Shown: positions 38,401-52,100 of the stretch, one piece after another
Position numbering within the stretch: the stretch's first letter is position 1
Layout of the letters: each line of letters starts with the position of its first letter
Origin: Caprimulgus europaeus
Taxonomy: Eukaryota > Chordata > Aves > Caprimulgiformes > Caprimulgidae
NCBI GenBank assembly: GCA_907165065.1
Contig: OU015534.1
Coordinates: forward strand, 13,089,686-13,153,685
Direction of reading: 5' to 3'
Length of the DNA stretch: 64,000 nt
Translations under genes and position numbers: made by a program
The notes under the pieces: generated by a model
Database searches by the model: none
What the model saw: the letters and a program-made list of their open reading frames with translations, nothing else
What the model was told of the DNA's origin: nothing

Positions 38401-40410
38401 CCCTGAAAGACTATGTCAGGAGCAGTGCAAATGTACGTTTCAGGAGTTCATACATTACCAGGTGACCCACAAAGAACAGGACAAATTACCCAGGCTCCCC
38501 AGCATCCTTCAGGCACTTTTGGTTAAAGAATTCCCTAATGTTTAGAAGTGTCTTTTAAGCAGCCAGCACTGATACCACCACTTTTTTTTTTTCTCCTTTG
38601 CAATAGTCTAATGCACTGAGGAAATGGGAAACCTTGGTACAAAGCATTCCTCAGTCTGACAGTGCTCAAGACATCTCCCTCCTACTGCCCTGTAGGTGAC
38701 CTGCACGGAACCAGCTTGCTCAGCATTAGCTTGGGAAGCTGTGTGGTGGGCTCTTGCCTGCTGAGTTACATACTGTGATTGCTGGCACTTGCTTACAGTG
38801 GCTGTTGTGACTTCAGGTCCCTGCTTCTACGACTGTTGTGCATTCCACTGTCACTGGGTAAAACTGTAAAAGATGGCCTTGGAACTGGGGTCAGGACTGA
38901 GGATTCCCAGGTGACTGCTCTGATGGTCATGTTCTCTGCTGTGCTTTTTTGGGGGGGGTCACAAAATTTTACAGGTATTGAGCAGATATAGGTGTGGTGG
39001 AATGGGGTTAATGTAGGTTCCATATTAGAGCAATCTGACACAGTGCACAAGTCATCCAGGAGCCTTCACTTGCTCTCACAGTGCCTCAGCTTTAGTAAGA
39101 GATGAAAGGAGAGCCAGTTCCTGTGACAGTCTGTCATCAAGAATCTGAGGCCTTTTTGGGATGCAGATGGCACATGCTTGATCATCTTCTTATGGGACTT
39201 TTCTAGCTGAGTGAGGAGCCATTAGGGAGACCTGCTGTCTCATTCTTTAACAGTATTTGAAAGGAGACCTTTGAGTGAAATTGCTTTCTCTGGAGCAAAC
39301 ACCAGACACTTTATGTGCCTCAGTTTCTAAGAGAGGTGCCTGACTTGGTCCTGTAGGGCTGCCCCCAAATGTGCCTTTACAGCACCTTTAAGACGTGCTC
39401 CTCACTGGCATTTCATTGACTCTCCTGTTCCAAGACTGCCAGCTCTCCCTGGCACAGGGACAGTGCAGGAACTTAACACAGGACTGGGATTTCCAGTGCA
39501 TGTGCCAGGCAACCAGTAACCATTGTAGTCCCAGCTCCTGCCCACTAAACAGCAATGACAAGCAAATGCTAGGAAGAGGAAATACCGCTGTTGCCATTTT
39601 GCAGGTAAGAACCTGTGATAGAGCAAAATTTAAGCACAGCTTGTAAATCTCTTACATCTGTGAGGAGTCATATGGAGATACCTCCTATTTTGCATAAATA
39701 ATACTGGGATCAGTTGTGCTTCCTTTAAGGCCAGGAAAGGAACTGCCTTAAAAAGCTCCCTTGCAGCCCTGTCATTCATATTCAAAGGTCCCACCAGGCA
39801 GGGACAGGAGTCAGGGCAGGCAGAGGGGTAGCACCTAGGATGAAGGTTTCCCAGGCTGGCTAAGGGACAGGCATAGCTGAAGCTAAGAGTTTCCTGCCAG
39901 CAGTCACAATGAGTGTCTGGGAGTTTCTAGAAACCAAATCATGGACAGGGTGGGAGGAAAGACCAAGCACTTGAGGCCAGATCTCGCTCCAGCAGACTGT
40001 ATGCTGTGGGAGGCAGCTTTTTAAGCAGCCTCTTCATCCCTCGTGATGCATCTTTCTGAGCACTTAGTGTGTAAGCTCCATTAGGTGATTATAGATGTGC
40101 ATAGACTACTAGCAGAAGAATATAAATATAGGACATGAAGTTTCAGTCACTTAAAGTAAACTTACCAAAAGGTCAGCTAAATATTAACATTGCTTTGCCC
40201 AAAATTAATTACAGTAAGGGCAGTTTCTGCATAGATTAGTCCACTGACAGAAGACACTAGCAAAATCATTAAAAGATGAATGAGCAAAGTAGTCTTGGTT
40301 GCCCAATTTTCATAATCTTTCACAAGAGTAAAAAAAATGCCTAGAAATTGCTTCAGATAGCTCAAGAATTATTTGTCAGCCTAGAAACTTAATTATGTTT
40401 TTGCTTTCAG
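35484..40410 (+). other. ST6GALNAC5: ST6GALNAC5 intron (phase 2)
   Basis: A GT-AG intron of 4927 bp, from GTGAGAAC to TTTTTGCTTTCAG. A perfect 16-bp palindrome, GTGTATATATATACAC, lies at 35539-35554 shortly after the donor. A GC-richer patch occurs at about 38440-39560. No nested gene or recognised mobile element was found. Confidence 0.93.
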
Positions 40411-40518
40411 GAAGATATCCAACACTTGGCTTAGCACGGGCTGGTTCACAATGACTATCGCATTAGAGCTCTGTGACAGGATAAATGTTTATGGCATGGT
40501 GCCACCGGATTTCTGCAG
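40411..40518 (+). CDS. ST6GALNAC5: ST6GALNAC5 coding exon with sialylmotif S
   Basis: A 108-nt exon bounded by TTGCTTTCAG and CAG|GTAGGAT. It completes the split Arg codon and then encodes KISNTWLSTGWFTMT, followed by IALELCDRINVYGM and VPPDFC. This is sialylmotif S, which in this family contributes to binding both donor and acceptor. Its Cys (in LELCDR) normally forms the disulphide with the motif-L Cys. Both flanking introns are phase 2, so the exon is symmetric. It is too short to stand out as a long open frame and was identified by splice sites plus family similarity. No disruption is visible. Confidence 0.96.
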
Positions 40519-43500
40519 GTAGGATTTATTTTGGAACCATTATTAGCCAACAAGGTTGAACATTACAGATAAATATCTGAATCTTTTAATTTTTTTTTTC
40601 TCTGCAACATGTCTTCAGACCTTTTAAAACAATTAATTAACATGTCCCAAGATCTGATTCTGAAAACAGCAAACAGCATTTAATTATGTTATATAAAATA
40701 TTTACAAATTTTGTTTGTAGCGTGGGAGAATTAATCCATCTTGTTTTTTTCTTTTAGTCTCTGAATGTTTATCAGCTAAAAGTAATGCAATAATTGGCAT
40801 GAAATTAATCTGAAAAAAAGCAGTACTGGCAAACATTAATTTTATATTTTGTTTTTAAAGTTTCCCTCGAGTTAATTGAGGAACAGAGTTCTTGAAGTGA
40901 CTGGTTTCTAAACTGAGCTTTCTACATAACTCAAATAAAGGTTGTTGTATCTCTATCACTATGAATCTGAATCTTCCAGTAAACTAGCTTCCTAAAAAAT
41001 CCCCACCACAAAAACCACCAGAATTTGGACCTGCAGAATTGATGAACTCTCCTGTAATCGCTCATTTTGGTCATGCGGGGTGTGGGCCACAAGTGGTAGC
41101 AGCAGCACACGAATTCTGTCAGGGGAAGCTATGTGGCCCCTTCATGCAGTTCACAGATAACAGCTTGTGCCCATCCTACAGCTGCCTCGTGCCTCCAGCC
41201 ACGCTCGGAACTCGGGCGAAGGTGCTGGTTGAGGTTTCCTACTGTGGATCAGTGATAGCAGGAAACGGGACTTCTGGTACTGGACCAAAATCATGTTAGC
41301 CACATGATGCAAAAGCACTGATCTAGTATAAATTCATACAAATTTGGTTTCCATTAGTAATCTTTATGCTGACTTAAGTACCACCTCTCCACCTATGACT
41401 AGGCCTAGCACTCTTGCCTTTCAGAAAAATATGGTTATGTGCCCAAATCTAGTCTTGATCCCATGTCAACACTAAATTCCACTTTGTAAGAATTTCTACA
41501 AATTATAACAAACCACTGATGCTAAATGCAGTGATGTACTGCCAGATTTTATCATGAATTCCCCAAGGGAAATAACAAACTAGATCAGATGTTCCAGACA
41601 ACATAAATACCTCCACAGATCAGCATTTCAGTTCCCCTGTGATTTCAGTTGGCCAAGACACACTTCTTCAGTTTCTCTAGGTGGCTGGTCTGTCATACTC
41701 CAGAAGTGGCTGTATTCCAGTGGCACATGGAAGTAATTCTTAAATAAACTGATGATCTAAAAATGTAAAAGACAGCACTTCACTGTAAAGCAATGTTCAA
41801 TCCTAACTTTTCAGGCAAAGTCAGATTAGTTTAGATACATATTTAATTAAAAAAAAACCAACACAACACCACAACTTTTTATACAATAAAGACTAAAATT
41901 GTCACTGAGACCACATGAAAAGCTTTCATAGAATTGATACACTGAAATAAAATAGATATAATATTAAACTATAACACAAGAAAGAGTGTAATCAATCCTA
42001 CCATTAATAGATGTATTAATGCTTACAGCCTGAATAAAAAAAAATACATAATGGTACACTTACCTGGTCATAAAAAGGGAAAAGGTCATTTCTTAATCAA
42101 AAGACTATAAAGTATCTTTACTTTGGGTTTATTCCCCAGATGATGAAGGGGAGAACTGTAGTTGCCGTGTCTGGAAGAAGCTATCCATGAAGAGCTATGA
42201 AAGGAACCTCTTGCCATAAATACAGTTAACCTTCTTTGCGCTTCAGCCACTCATTAAGAAGTTAAACAGTGCTTCCTTTCAAAGAAATAAGACAACAAAA
42301 TAGAATAGCAGAAATAAAGAAATATTCTGTAACTTTAAGACATATTTCCTGGTTTTCAGTCAAACAAAATACAAATCTATCATTTGAAGAAGAAAAAAAC
42401 AAAACAAAACAAAAAACCAAAACAACCCCACCCTACCTCTCTCGTGTCTGCGAGATTGTATAGGTACTTTAGTTGCTGTACAACTAAAGAATCATTTGGA
42501 TTAAAAAAAAAATAATTAAAAATCTTATTTCTATTCATAGTTAATATCACTGAATCTACAACTTCAGCAGATACCCATTATTTTTTAAGTACTAATTTGT
42601 GGAGTAAGTAATGACTGTGGGTGATCACTGTCATGGAACTAAATTAGTATCACATCTGTAACGTGAAGGACATCTCAAAGGTATCATGAATATCACACTG
42701 TTGATTCTGCTACAAATTATTAGCTTAAGATCATTAACCAAATTGCTCGTGCAGGAAAAATAGTCTAGTGAAGGAGTCTGGAGTACAGACTAAAAGATTT
42801 GTCACTATTAATTGCAACAGCGTGTTTTAGCTTCATTTCTATTTACTTTCACTGGACATTGATTTTTATACCTGAACTGGAATTGGTGACCTGATTATTA
42901 TAAATTTCCAGGACTTCACAGCAAAGCTCTATGTACTATCGAATCCCTTCACTTAGCTACAGATTTATGCTGTAGTAAGGGTTAATAGCTTTGGTACTGC
43001 TCTCATGCTGTTGAATACATCTGACTTGCACGTTCTGGAACGCCTGTGCTTCCATGTGCACCACAAACATTTTGGAGATTTTGGAGCGTGCGCCTTTCGT
43101 GCCTTTCGCTCTTGTCACAAGAAAGACAAGCCTTCTTGTTTATTTTTTCCAATGCCTAGGGATTGGATCCTAGCCTTTACTGGAGCAAACCAGCACCCCA
43201 GATGGGAAGCATTTCCCTCCCTGAGCTCCCTCTGGCAGCCTGCCGTATGCACAGGACTCACTCCTGAACTGGGACATCAAGGATTTTCCTCTTTCCTCCC
43301 CCCAGCAGCAGCCAGACTGGTGCACAGGTAGCACCTCAGTTCCTGAAGGCACTGCAGTGCTGCTGCGTTTCTTTGTGGCTGCTCAGCAGCATCGGTGGGA
43401 AGGACACAGACAAGCCGTAACACAGTCTGTAGGAACTCCAACCCCTGTTCACTGGAGTACTGGCAGCAGCGAGAGGCTGGTTCCTTGCAGATATCTCTGG

Positions 43501-46500
43501 TACCCATGCACACAAGGAAAACTCAGGGTGTTAGTGGGAAGAGCTCTCTTTAAACCTCCTCCTCTTCATGTGCCTTCTGGAACTCACAGCTAAAGTTTAA
43601 TTCTGAGCCTTATTTTAACCAATATTAATAATTTCTGCTCCAGTTATGGAACCAGATCATTCTCCTGTAAGAATCCTCATCTGACTGCCAGGTCATTTCC
43701 CATCTGTGATAATTTGCCTGAAAATTGGCATTTGAAATCCTTTAATTCATTCCTTTGGGTACAGCTTTTAAATCTAGTGTTGTCTTACCTCCCTCTCTCC
43801 ACTTGCAATTGTTTGAAACCAACTGCAAAGAAGCAGTTGTTTCTAGTTACATTTCCTGGGGCTTATGAGGAGCTTGATGGAAGAAGTGGTGCTCACAGGA
43901 CTGTAAACTGCATGGGAGATAGCCATGCCCTTTAGTCCATATGCCTGGATCTCACCTCATTACTGTAATAACTTAATAAAAAAAAAAAAGCATAAATTGT
44001 TTGGAAAACAGGGCTAGTATGGAGGTCAAGGAAATGGGATCCTGAGAATAGAAGGCAAAAAATTATCCAGAAATCTTCATAGTCCTGGCATAGCACCTTA
44101 CTCATCACTCAACATGTTAATGACACTTTATTCACCCTTCAGAATATGAATTATTTTACAAAGCATGTGAATACATATAGTATTAGGGGGTTGATTGATA
44201 ACAGCTCTTCATTGATAAAAGAAGAGGTTGACCAGAATGTGACATGGGACGGCCTTGTTTTCATGCCTTGTTTCTTTTGAGGCAAACATCATTCGCTGTA
44301 GTTTCAGCTTCCACTGTGGGTGGATACCATCTGTGGGAAAATGTGCACTGAAGTGGCAAACAGCAGATGACTGACATTGGGTACAAGCACTAACACGGTT
44401 GCTGTGCTGGCAGGCTCTTAGGCAGGAAGTATAGTGTATTTTACAGAGGAACTTTTGTAGATTCCTCCCAGCTGTGATATTAATATGCATGCAAAGTCTG
44501 ACAAAATACTGATTAATGTCCAGTATCAGTCAGTGATAAAACAGCATCTGTTTTAACGTTAATAAATGAGGTGGCAAGCAATTTCCGTATAGAAATTAGT
44601 CATGCATTTCATTCGCTGGTGACACAAGCTAATTGCAGAGTTAGAAGATAACACAGTACAGTTAATTTTGGTTATGGTGTAGTTACTCAAGCCAGAGTTC
44701 AAATCCAAACCTTCCTAGCACGCAATCTAGGGGAACTGAGAACTCCCACGATAGGAGAAAGACGTCAGACAAGAAGTCTTGGGCACCTAACTGCCTTTCA
44801 GAGTTCCTAAATCCAAAATACATTTGGAATTTAGCCTCAAAGCCTCGGAGAGTTCTAAAGCCACCAGGACATTCATTTTTGCATTGAATTCACCTCCAGT
44901 TCGGCCAGTATACCTGCAAACAAGACTTGGCAGCACCCATCAGGGGATGCCAGAACCCAGCAGGGTTCCCAGACCATCCTCTGCCTCCCTGTGTGCAGCA
45001 GGTGTTTGCAGACTGTTTCTGACAGGATGTTGCACAAAATATAGTGACCTGTTAGCCTGGAGCTAAGGGCATCCACTTAGGATACTCTGGTATAAGCTTC
45101 AAGAGCCTTTGATGTAGCATCCCTGTCTTCAAAAGAGAAATCCATTGCTAAAATACTCACTGGTAGAATACTGATAACACAACAGATAAAGCACTTACTG
45201 GGAGGTACAGGCTTCAAAATGTTGCTTCAAAGAGGTAAAAGAGTGTAACCCTAGGTAAATACTAATTTAGCAGAGTGAGGGAGAAGAAAGAGGACCACTG
45301 TCAAGCCTTCTCTATTGCCTCTCTCCATCTCATCCACCTACCCCCTGTACTTGTATACTTTGGGGTTCATGTGGAGAGAAAAAAGTGACCAGCATTTGTA
45401 CAGATGCTCTGTGAGAAATCCGATTCCAGTTACCACTATCATCTGTTGCATATTTCAGTGAACAGCAAAAGAATAGGGAAGCCATACACAACAATTAATT
45501 TCCTGCTTTTTGCTCTTCCAGTTCAGGTTCTGCAAACCCAACTCAGGCCTTCATAAAAAAAAGGAGTGGGGTGGGGAAGTGGAGGAAAAATCCCAACCAA
45601 ATCTGCCCGGAGGTATTGGGGCCAGCAGCCTTACTTTGCAGTACTGGGTCCTGAGCAGTTAACTCATTTCCACTGTGGCTGCATTTGTTCAAAAGCTGTT
45701 GGAGATACGATTTCAACTTTACTAATCCTAACTTTAAAGAAGTAAATATCCACCAAGCAATATAGGCTTACTCTTGAGAACACAAGAGTAAAATCCAGTT
45801 TCAGTGCAGAAAGGAAGAGCAGTCTAAAACAGAGGCAGAGGCCTATTTGTTTAGTAGTTCTTAAGAAAAAATTAATTTCATTAAATGTATCCTGTTAGAT
45901 TTACAGTAACTGTACAAATGATTCATTTAACACATTATAATGAGGTCCAGTGTATCAAAAAGTATGTAAAAAATTAATTGAAGATTGAGATCGAATAGTT
46001 AGAGCTAAAAAAGAAGTATAAAATTTATATGTGAAGGGTATTTTTTTACATTACAAATATATTTTCTATAGGTGAGGTATTGAAGGATTTATTTTCACTC
46101 TCTTATGTATTCCGGTGAGAATATATACCGTAAATTTAGAATCCATCTTATTCAAGAAATGTAATTTTATTGTTATTCTGGTCTTGTAAGATTGATCACC
46201 ATGTTGTGTTACCAGAAAGCTAGATTGATTGAATTAAAACATTAATCTGAGGTACAAATGGAAAGCAGCAGCAATATCATACATTACCACTGCATATACA
46301 ATATGGATAATGGTAAAATAAGAAAAATTAGAGAATTGCGTAGGTGACAGAATTACACAGTAAAAATAATGACCAGGACAGAATACTGACAGATTGTGGA
46401 TGCATTCAATTGAAAATGAGCTTAAATATTAGCTCTTCAAAATGAAAATAATCAACTCTATATTAGAGCTGACAGCCCTGAATCAGCATGAGATTTCTTG

Positions 46501-47585
46501 CTCTGTACTAGGATCCTGTTCAGCTCAGGCTTTAACATAGAGCGGTTCAAAGGCTTCACTAAATGGTAATACTTGGATTAATTTTTCTGTCACTACAAAA
46601 TAGTTTGTTGGTAGCAACTGTGGAGATTGGTACAACTGGGTTATTCTGTCTGGGACAGCTATCTCTCTTTGAATTTATGACAGAGGTGGTTGCATGAATT
46701 CTTGTCAGCCCAAAATGCCTGTGCCTAAAGTAAAAACCTAATGGGTACAGTTTAATGGAGAGACTAAATCAAAAGGGTAATGAATCACTCTGGCTTATTA
46801 TAATACAAATGTGTCTTTTACAGAATGTAACATCAAAACATTGAGGTTAGAACTGCTAAAATGAACTTTATCCTAAATATCTAATTGGTCTTTGGTGTAT
46901 CCTATGTGTCACCACATGAGTACTGCATCTCCTGCTGGTTAATGCTGATGGGCTCACAAGGTCAGAAGGATGCTATAGGTGAATGGTTTTATTTTTTAGC
47001 TTAGATACATGAAAGTTGTGATTGTAAAATAAAAAAGAACCAATTTGTGCATCAGATGTTTGATTATAAACTGAGCAACAGCAGACTGTACCACTGACCT
47101 GCTGTGCCGATAGGCTCATTGAAGTTGTGCATGCAGAACCTCGTGCACCATACTGGGAACGTTCAACCGAGCTGATGTGACACAGATAAACACCTCCCCT
47201 CTATCTTCCACTTCCCTTTCTTCCCACAGTTCAGTAAATACCTCTGCAAGCCTTTTTACAAATCACAATCTAGATTTAAATCTCTTTTAAGCAGTTTGCT
47301 TCAAATTTCAGAGTAGTAACACAGCCCTGCAGCACTCTCCCTTGTTTTTGAGCTACTGCTGTCCTTTATTTAACTGGGAGGAGGGGATTAACGTTGAGCA
47401 ATAGAAAGAGCAAAGAAAACACCCTTGCCCCATTCTGATATATGCAACAAAAATACAGCTACCTAGAAATTTAGTTTAACTGGGAGAAAAAGTGGATTTG
47501 AGCCCATCAGCTTATTAAAGATAGCATCTTTTCAATCAGTAAAGAAGAACATCTCAGGCTTCCATCTATTTTCTTTCTTCCACAG
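40519..47585 (+). other. ST6GALNAC5: ST6GALNAC5 intron (phase 2)
   Basis: A GT-AG intron of 7067 bp, from GTAGGATT to TTTCTTTCTTCCACAG. It contains a CAAAA-type A-rich simple repeat at about 42392-42418 and a GC-richer patch at about 43020-43590 with overlapping open frames on both strands (108 codons plus, 78 codons in each strand) that match nothing I know. A block at about 44520-44670 looks like AT-rich conserved non-coding DNA. No gene supported. Confidence 0.93.
42392..42418. repeat. A-rich (CAAAA)n simple repeat
   Basis: A short tract of the form GAAAAAAACAAAACAAAACAAAAAACC. It is low complexity, with no recognisable retroposon body next to it. Confidence 0.75.
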
Positions 47586-47817
47586 GGATCCTAATCATCC
47601 TTCAGTACCTTATCATTACTATGAACCTTTGGGACCTGATGAATGCACAATGTACATTTCACACGAGCGGGGACGAAAGGGCAGCCATCACCGTTTCATC
47701 ACAGAGAAACGAGTGTTTGAGAACTGGGCACGGACATTCAATATACACTTTTTTCAACCAGACTGGAAACCAGAACCGCTCACTGTAAATCACCCTGAGG
47801 TTAAACCAGTGGTCTGA
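47586..47817 (+). CDS. ST6GALNAC5: ST6GALNAC5 last coding exon with motifs III and VS
   Basis: The exon starts after TTCTTCCACAG, completes an Arg codon, and encodes 76 residues to the TGA at 47815-47817. The sequence YHYYEPLGPDEC contains motif III (HYYE). HRFITE, in RKGSHHRFITEKRVF, is motif VS (H-x4-E), whose His is essential for catalysis in the family. The end, HFFQPDWKPEPL followed by TVNHPEVKPVV, follows the ST6GALNAC5-type C-terminus rather than that of ST6GALNAC3 or ST6GALNAC6. The three visible exons total 750 nt including the stop, or 249 residues. Against a usual length near 336, this leaves about 87 residues of tail, anchor and stem upstream of the window. No frameshift or stop is seen. 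Confidence 0.97.
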
Positions 47818-49104
47818 GGGATGAATGCATAAAACTGCCATCACAGTCACCCACTGTGTCAAGCCTTCAGGGTGTTGGACCTTCTGGGACAGCAAGGCAA
47901 CCGAGAGGAGAAGGGTAACAGGATCTGCAGCTGATAACTGCAACAACAGTCAGGAAGTTATGATGAAGGAGCAGAGCATATCAAGAGTACTTTCTGCTGA
48001 AATGTGTATGAACCCAGTATATAGCCTTTTCGGCCATCTGACTTCCTGTATGCGTATGTGATTTGTGAAAAACAACTTATCATTAATGGGATGGGTAATT
48101 CATTATGGGTTTTTAAAGTACAATGCCACTGAATTTTCATAGTGAAAACTTATGGTATTTATTTAAGGGAGGTTTTTATGCAACCTAGGCCAGTATTTTT
48201 CTAATTCACAGTTATGTGATTGTTTATCTTTCATAATCTTTCAAATCCAAAATTAATATTCCTGATGATTTGAAAGGCCTAGCATTTTATTTATAAAATT
48301 TGTTTGAAAAATATGAGTCTATATAGCATGTAATTAATATTTGATCTGGAAATGTTGCGTTTCTTTTAAAAATGTTGGGCTCTGTTCCAGCCTAAAGCCT
48401 TTAAGAGCAAGAATGGTCCCATGTGCAGATCTAGCTAACTTAACATTCTGACATCTCATGTTAATATGAAAATGGTAGTGAAAATTCTGTTTGATATTAA
48501 TGTGCATTTGCTGCTGTGCTATCAAGCTGCTGTTTTTTAATTAGGGGTGGGAGGAAGGAGGGCAAAGTTTATTAAAAAAAAAAAAATCAGTGTCAACAGC
48601 AGCATGCTTTCAATTAAGAAACCAGCTAAGCCTGGAGGGGTTGTGTTCTGTTTTGCCTCTTGTAGTCCTGCACGAGGCTGAAGGAGCAACATCCTGAGAC
48701 AAGAGACTACAAACCAGGCAACAGCGGCTTGAAACAACATGACCAAATTTCTGAAATCAGGAAGTCACACTACCAGGTACTACAATACCAGCCAGACTTT
48801 CCAAAAGGATTGCAACACTGTACCTGCAAAAATCTCTGCCTTCCACTGTTCCAAGATCATTGCTGATCTCAGAGATCATGGATTGCACTGAAGCTGGGAT
48901 GTGAGAAGCGTTCCATGGGTACAAAACTGTCCCCTTGAAAAGAGCAAAGTTGTAATTGGCAGTTTTTTTGTGAAGCACACATGCATGGCCAGTCCCTGCA
49001 AACCAAGGGGACAGAAAAGGCTAGTGCTGCATATGGAACCTCGCAGTGTGAATTACTGGGTTACATTTGGCTTGTGAATAAAGTACAGATTTCAGTTACA
49101 GTAT
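47818..49104 (+). other. ST6GALNAC5: ST6GALNAC5 3' UTR (extent inferred)
   Basis: Non-coding DNA following the stop codon, AT-rich, with a TATTTATTTAA AU-rich word near 48155-48167 and an ATTAAA followed by a 13-A run at 48571-48586. The proposed end rests on the AATAAA at 49077-49082. The real 3' end could be longer (another AATAAA lies at 49935-49940) or shorter. The 60-95 codon open frames on either strand here are not considered genes. Confidence 0.55.
49077..49082 (+). terminator. ST6GALNAC5: candidate ST6GALNAC5 polyadenylation signal
   Basis: The first perfect AATAAA after the stop codon, about 1.26 kb downstream, in TTGTGAATAAAGTACAG. Cleavage would be expected some 10-30 bases later. 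No strong GU-rich element is obvious, so use of the site is unproven. Confidence 0.5.
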
Positions 49105-52100
49105 TATTTTTCCTTTTGCCTCACAAATATAAAAACTCTAATTTTTTCAGAGTAATCAGCAGGAGTAATTATGCATGGAACATTATACCTCAGACGATGA
49201 AAAGTGTCTCTCATTAGACAAATACTAAAGCTAGAACAAAGATATTACCTTAGAACCTCTAAACCCAAGAAGCTGAACCTCCAAGGTGATACGTAGAACC
49301 AGGACTAAACTCGCTATCATTTAAACCCATTTATAACCCACAGTCTTCATCTTTCCAAAACACAATAGCAATAGCTGCAGCTGCCCTACAGATACCCCAG
49401 ATCTCTGGGGACAAAGTCAGCTGCCCTGTCAGGGGCAAAATGGTGTTACCACTGTAACACTGCGTGCACCTGAACCACAGGCCTCCAAGAGCCACCATCC
49501 TTGCTGCAGGCCTTCACACTATCAAAGAGCAAGGAGTTATACCTTATTTTGCCTTAAAAGTATTCTTTTGATGTTCTTCCTGGTACACACCACTCCGCAT
49601 ACAAACCGAATGCAAAGCTCTACTATTGCCAGTTGCTTGTTACCAGTCTCTTGTCAGCTGGTGTTTAACTCTCCCTCTGTCACTGACTGTGTTTTATTCC
49701 TTCCACTTGATTTCACAACATTCTACAAAAAGCAGAATGGATTTTGAGCTAACGGAAATTTGAACATCCCTTTCAGCATGTGCGCTGGGTGTGGATCCAG
49801 CATATTTTGCTCAAATTGATGAACTCTGCCAAATTGATTTACAGATTATTTCTAATGTGACTGCAAGAGATGGTACAGATCACAGTAGGTCCTCTGATGC
49901 CACCATCCTCTTGTTATTTTATTAGTGGTATAATAATAAAAAAATCTTGTCATTCTAAAGTAGAGCTCTTAGTTTTTCCATTAGTCGAGGGCTGCAGGAT
50001 GTGTATGCTCAATGTTTAGTTACGCTAATGTTAAAACCAGATCATTTTACAATAGATTACACCAACCTACTTTTAGTATTCAGCAGAAAGATGGGGACTT
50101 GCCAGACTCCGCTATGCTCCACATGCTTGTTTCCTGTCTGTGAGACTGGTCAATACCAGGTGGGTCAGATGAAGTGTTAGGAATGCAAAGATGAAGCATG
50201 AGACAAACTGACATTAGTCTCCTAACAGAGCGGAGATAAATAAATAAATATTGTAAATATTCGTTCTTCAGTTTCTCTTAATAACAACTGTGTGTTCTTG
50301 CTACCCTTATACACATCCAGCCTTTCAAACAAAACAAATCAGAACTCATTTCAGTCTCATCACCTTCCTATGGAGTTTCATCGAGTTCCCCCATCTAATT
50401 ACAAAAAGTATAAAGGAGCATTTTCTAGCTGTAAGTCACACCTGTATATATATAAAACTCACTGCAAAAGGAATTTGATGAAGCCAAGGAGACAGCAAGT
50501 TTTAAATAGGATTGATCACAGATTTATATGGAATATAAATCCAGTCCAAAAAGTACAAGTTATAGGAGTGCAAAAGAAATGTAAATAATTTTTAAAGTGC
50601 TGCAATTTCAATCTCCAAATTACTGATGTATTTTTCTACAAAAGCACAATTTTTAAACTACAGCATATCCTGCTACATTGCAGTCTGAAGTAAGGTTTTA
50701 TGGCCTAGTTATAAAACAAACAGATTTATGATAGAAAACGCTGTCAGACCAGAGATAAGTAGTACAAGCCAGGCACTGCTGCCATTCTCTGTTTTATGCT
50801 GTCGCCTTAACACTCTTCACTATAATTTGATCGATTCATGATCTTCAGCACGCATCATTTCACATATTAAAAACTGTTGCAAAACAGTGTTTACAGACAT
50901 CAGCAGATTTAAGATGTATGTTACTTTAAGTTCTGAACTCCTTGCATACCTTATGCTTTTATGCTTGGCTTCATCAGAGTAGCTATTTTTCATGTCAAAG
51001 AACCATAGCTCTTACACTATGATATGTACAACTGGAATTCAGAATGATAAAGAAAATATCTCTGCAACTAAAAACAGAAAAATACAACCATTGGTTTCTG
51101 TTATTTTGGCACAATGGTTGCAAGATGCACAGCTAACAGCACAATGATACAAAGCAAAAACACAACACACCAAGAAAAACCTTCATCCAAAGTGTTAACA
51201 CATCTCAGAAAGACAATTTAATACTGTTTATTCGTGGGTAAGGAAACTGAAGAAAGGGGAGGTTAAGAAACTAAGACCAAGTAACAGCTTTAGCACTAGA
51301 TTTCAGAAGAGATTCAGGTCTGCTGACAGCTATTCCTGGCTCTATCCAGTAAAGCACACAATGGCAATTTCATATATTGTATATAGGTACACATGAACAG
51401 GAGTGTAAATTGGTAAAATCCTGCAGGAGGTGCTTACCTCAGTCCTGTCCGGCAGTATTTCTCAGGTAAACTTCATAGGAAACTGAGTGATTTTTACCCA
51501 AAATAGCTCTAAGGAGACAAGGACATGGGAATATAAAAATAGCTGGAAGAACATTGGAGAAAGGGTTGAGAGGAATCTAGAGTAAGGAATAAAATGGTTT
51601 GAGCAATCTAGCTGTATTCCCTCCCCTGGAATATGAGGATCAAAATCAGGCTGGAGCTGACAGAATAGAAATTTGTGGCTCAGCAGCAATAGCTGTCCTG
51701 CAGAAGTTTCTTTTCAATATTTTACAAATATCACATGTGCCACAAAAGCTCTTTGAAAAATTCTTATAATCACCTCTGACTAATGAAAGTTAGGAGTGTA
51801 ATATCTAGTTCAATTAAAAATATAACTTAGGGATATAAAAAAAAAAAAGGGAAAGAAACAGTTGAACTCTGAAAGAGTACTTGTAAGACAACAAAATGTA
51901 ATGCAAAAGAGAAGAAATTACAGAAACCTTCCGGGTATCAATACTTCACCTTTCCTGGTGCATCAGTTAATGCTGATCACCGAGTTTCCAGCTGCTTCCT
52001 GCAGGCACACCTTACATATCACAAGTATAAGATTTTATAAGAAGAAAGGAGAAGAAAAAAAAAAAAATTAAGGACAATCTCCTTTAAAAAAAACCTAGGG

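Noticed and set aside
43030-43045. Heat-shock-element-like TTCTGGAA
   Set aside because: Only two inverted units are present; at least three are usual, and no promoter is nearby.
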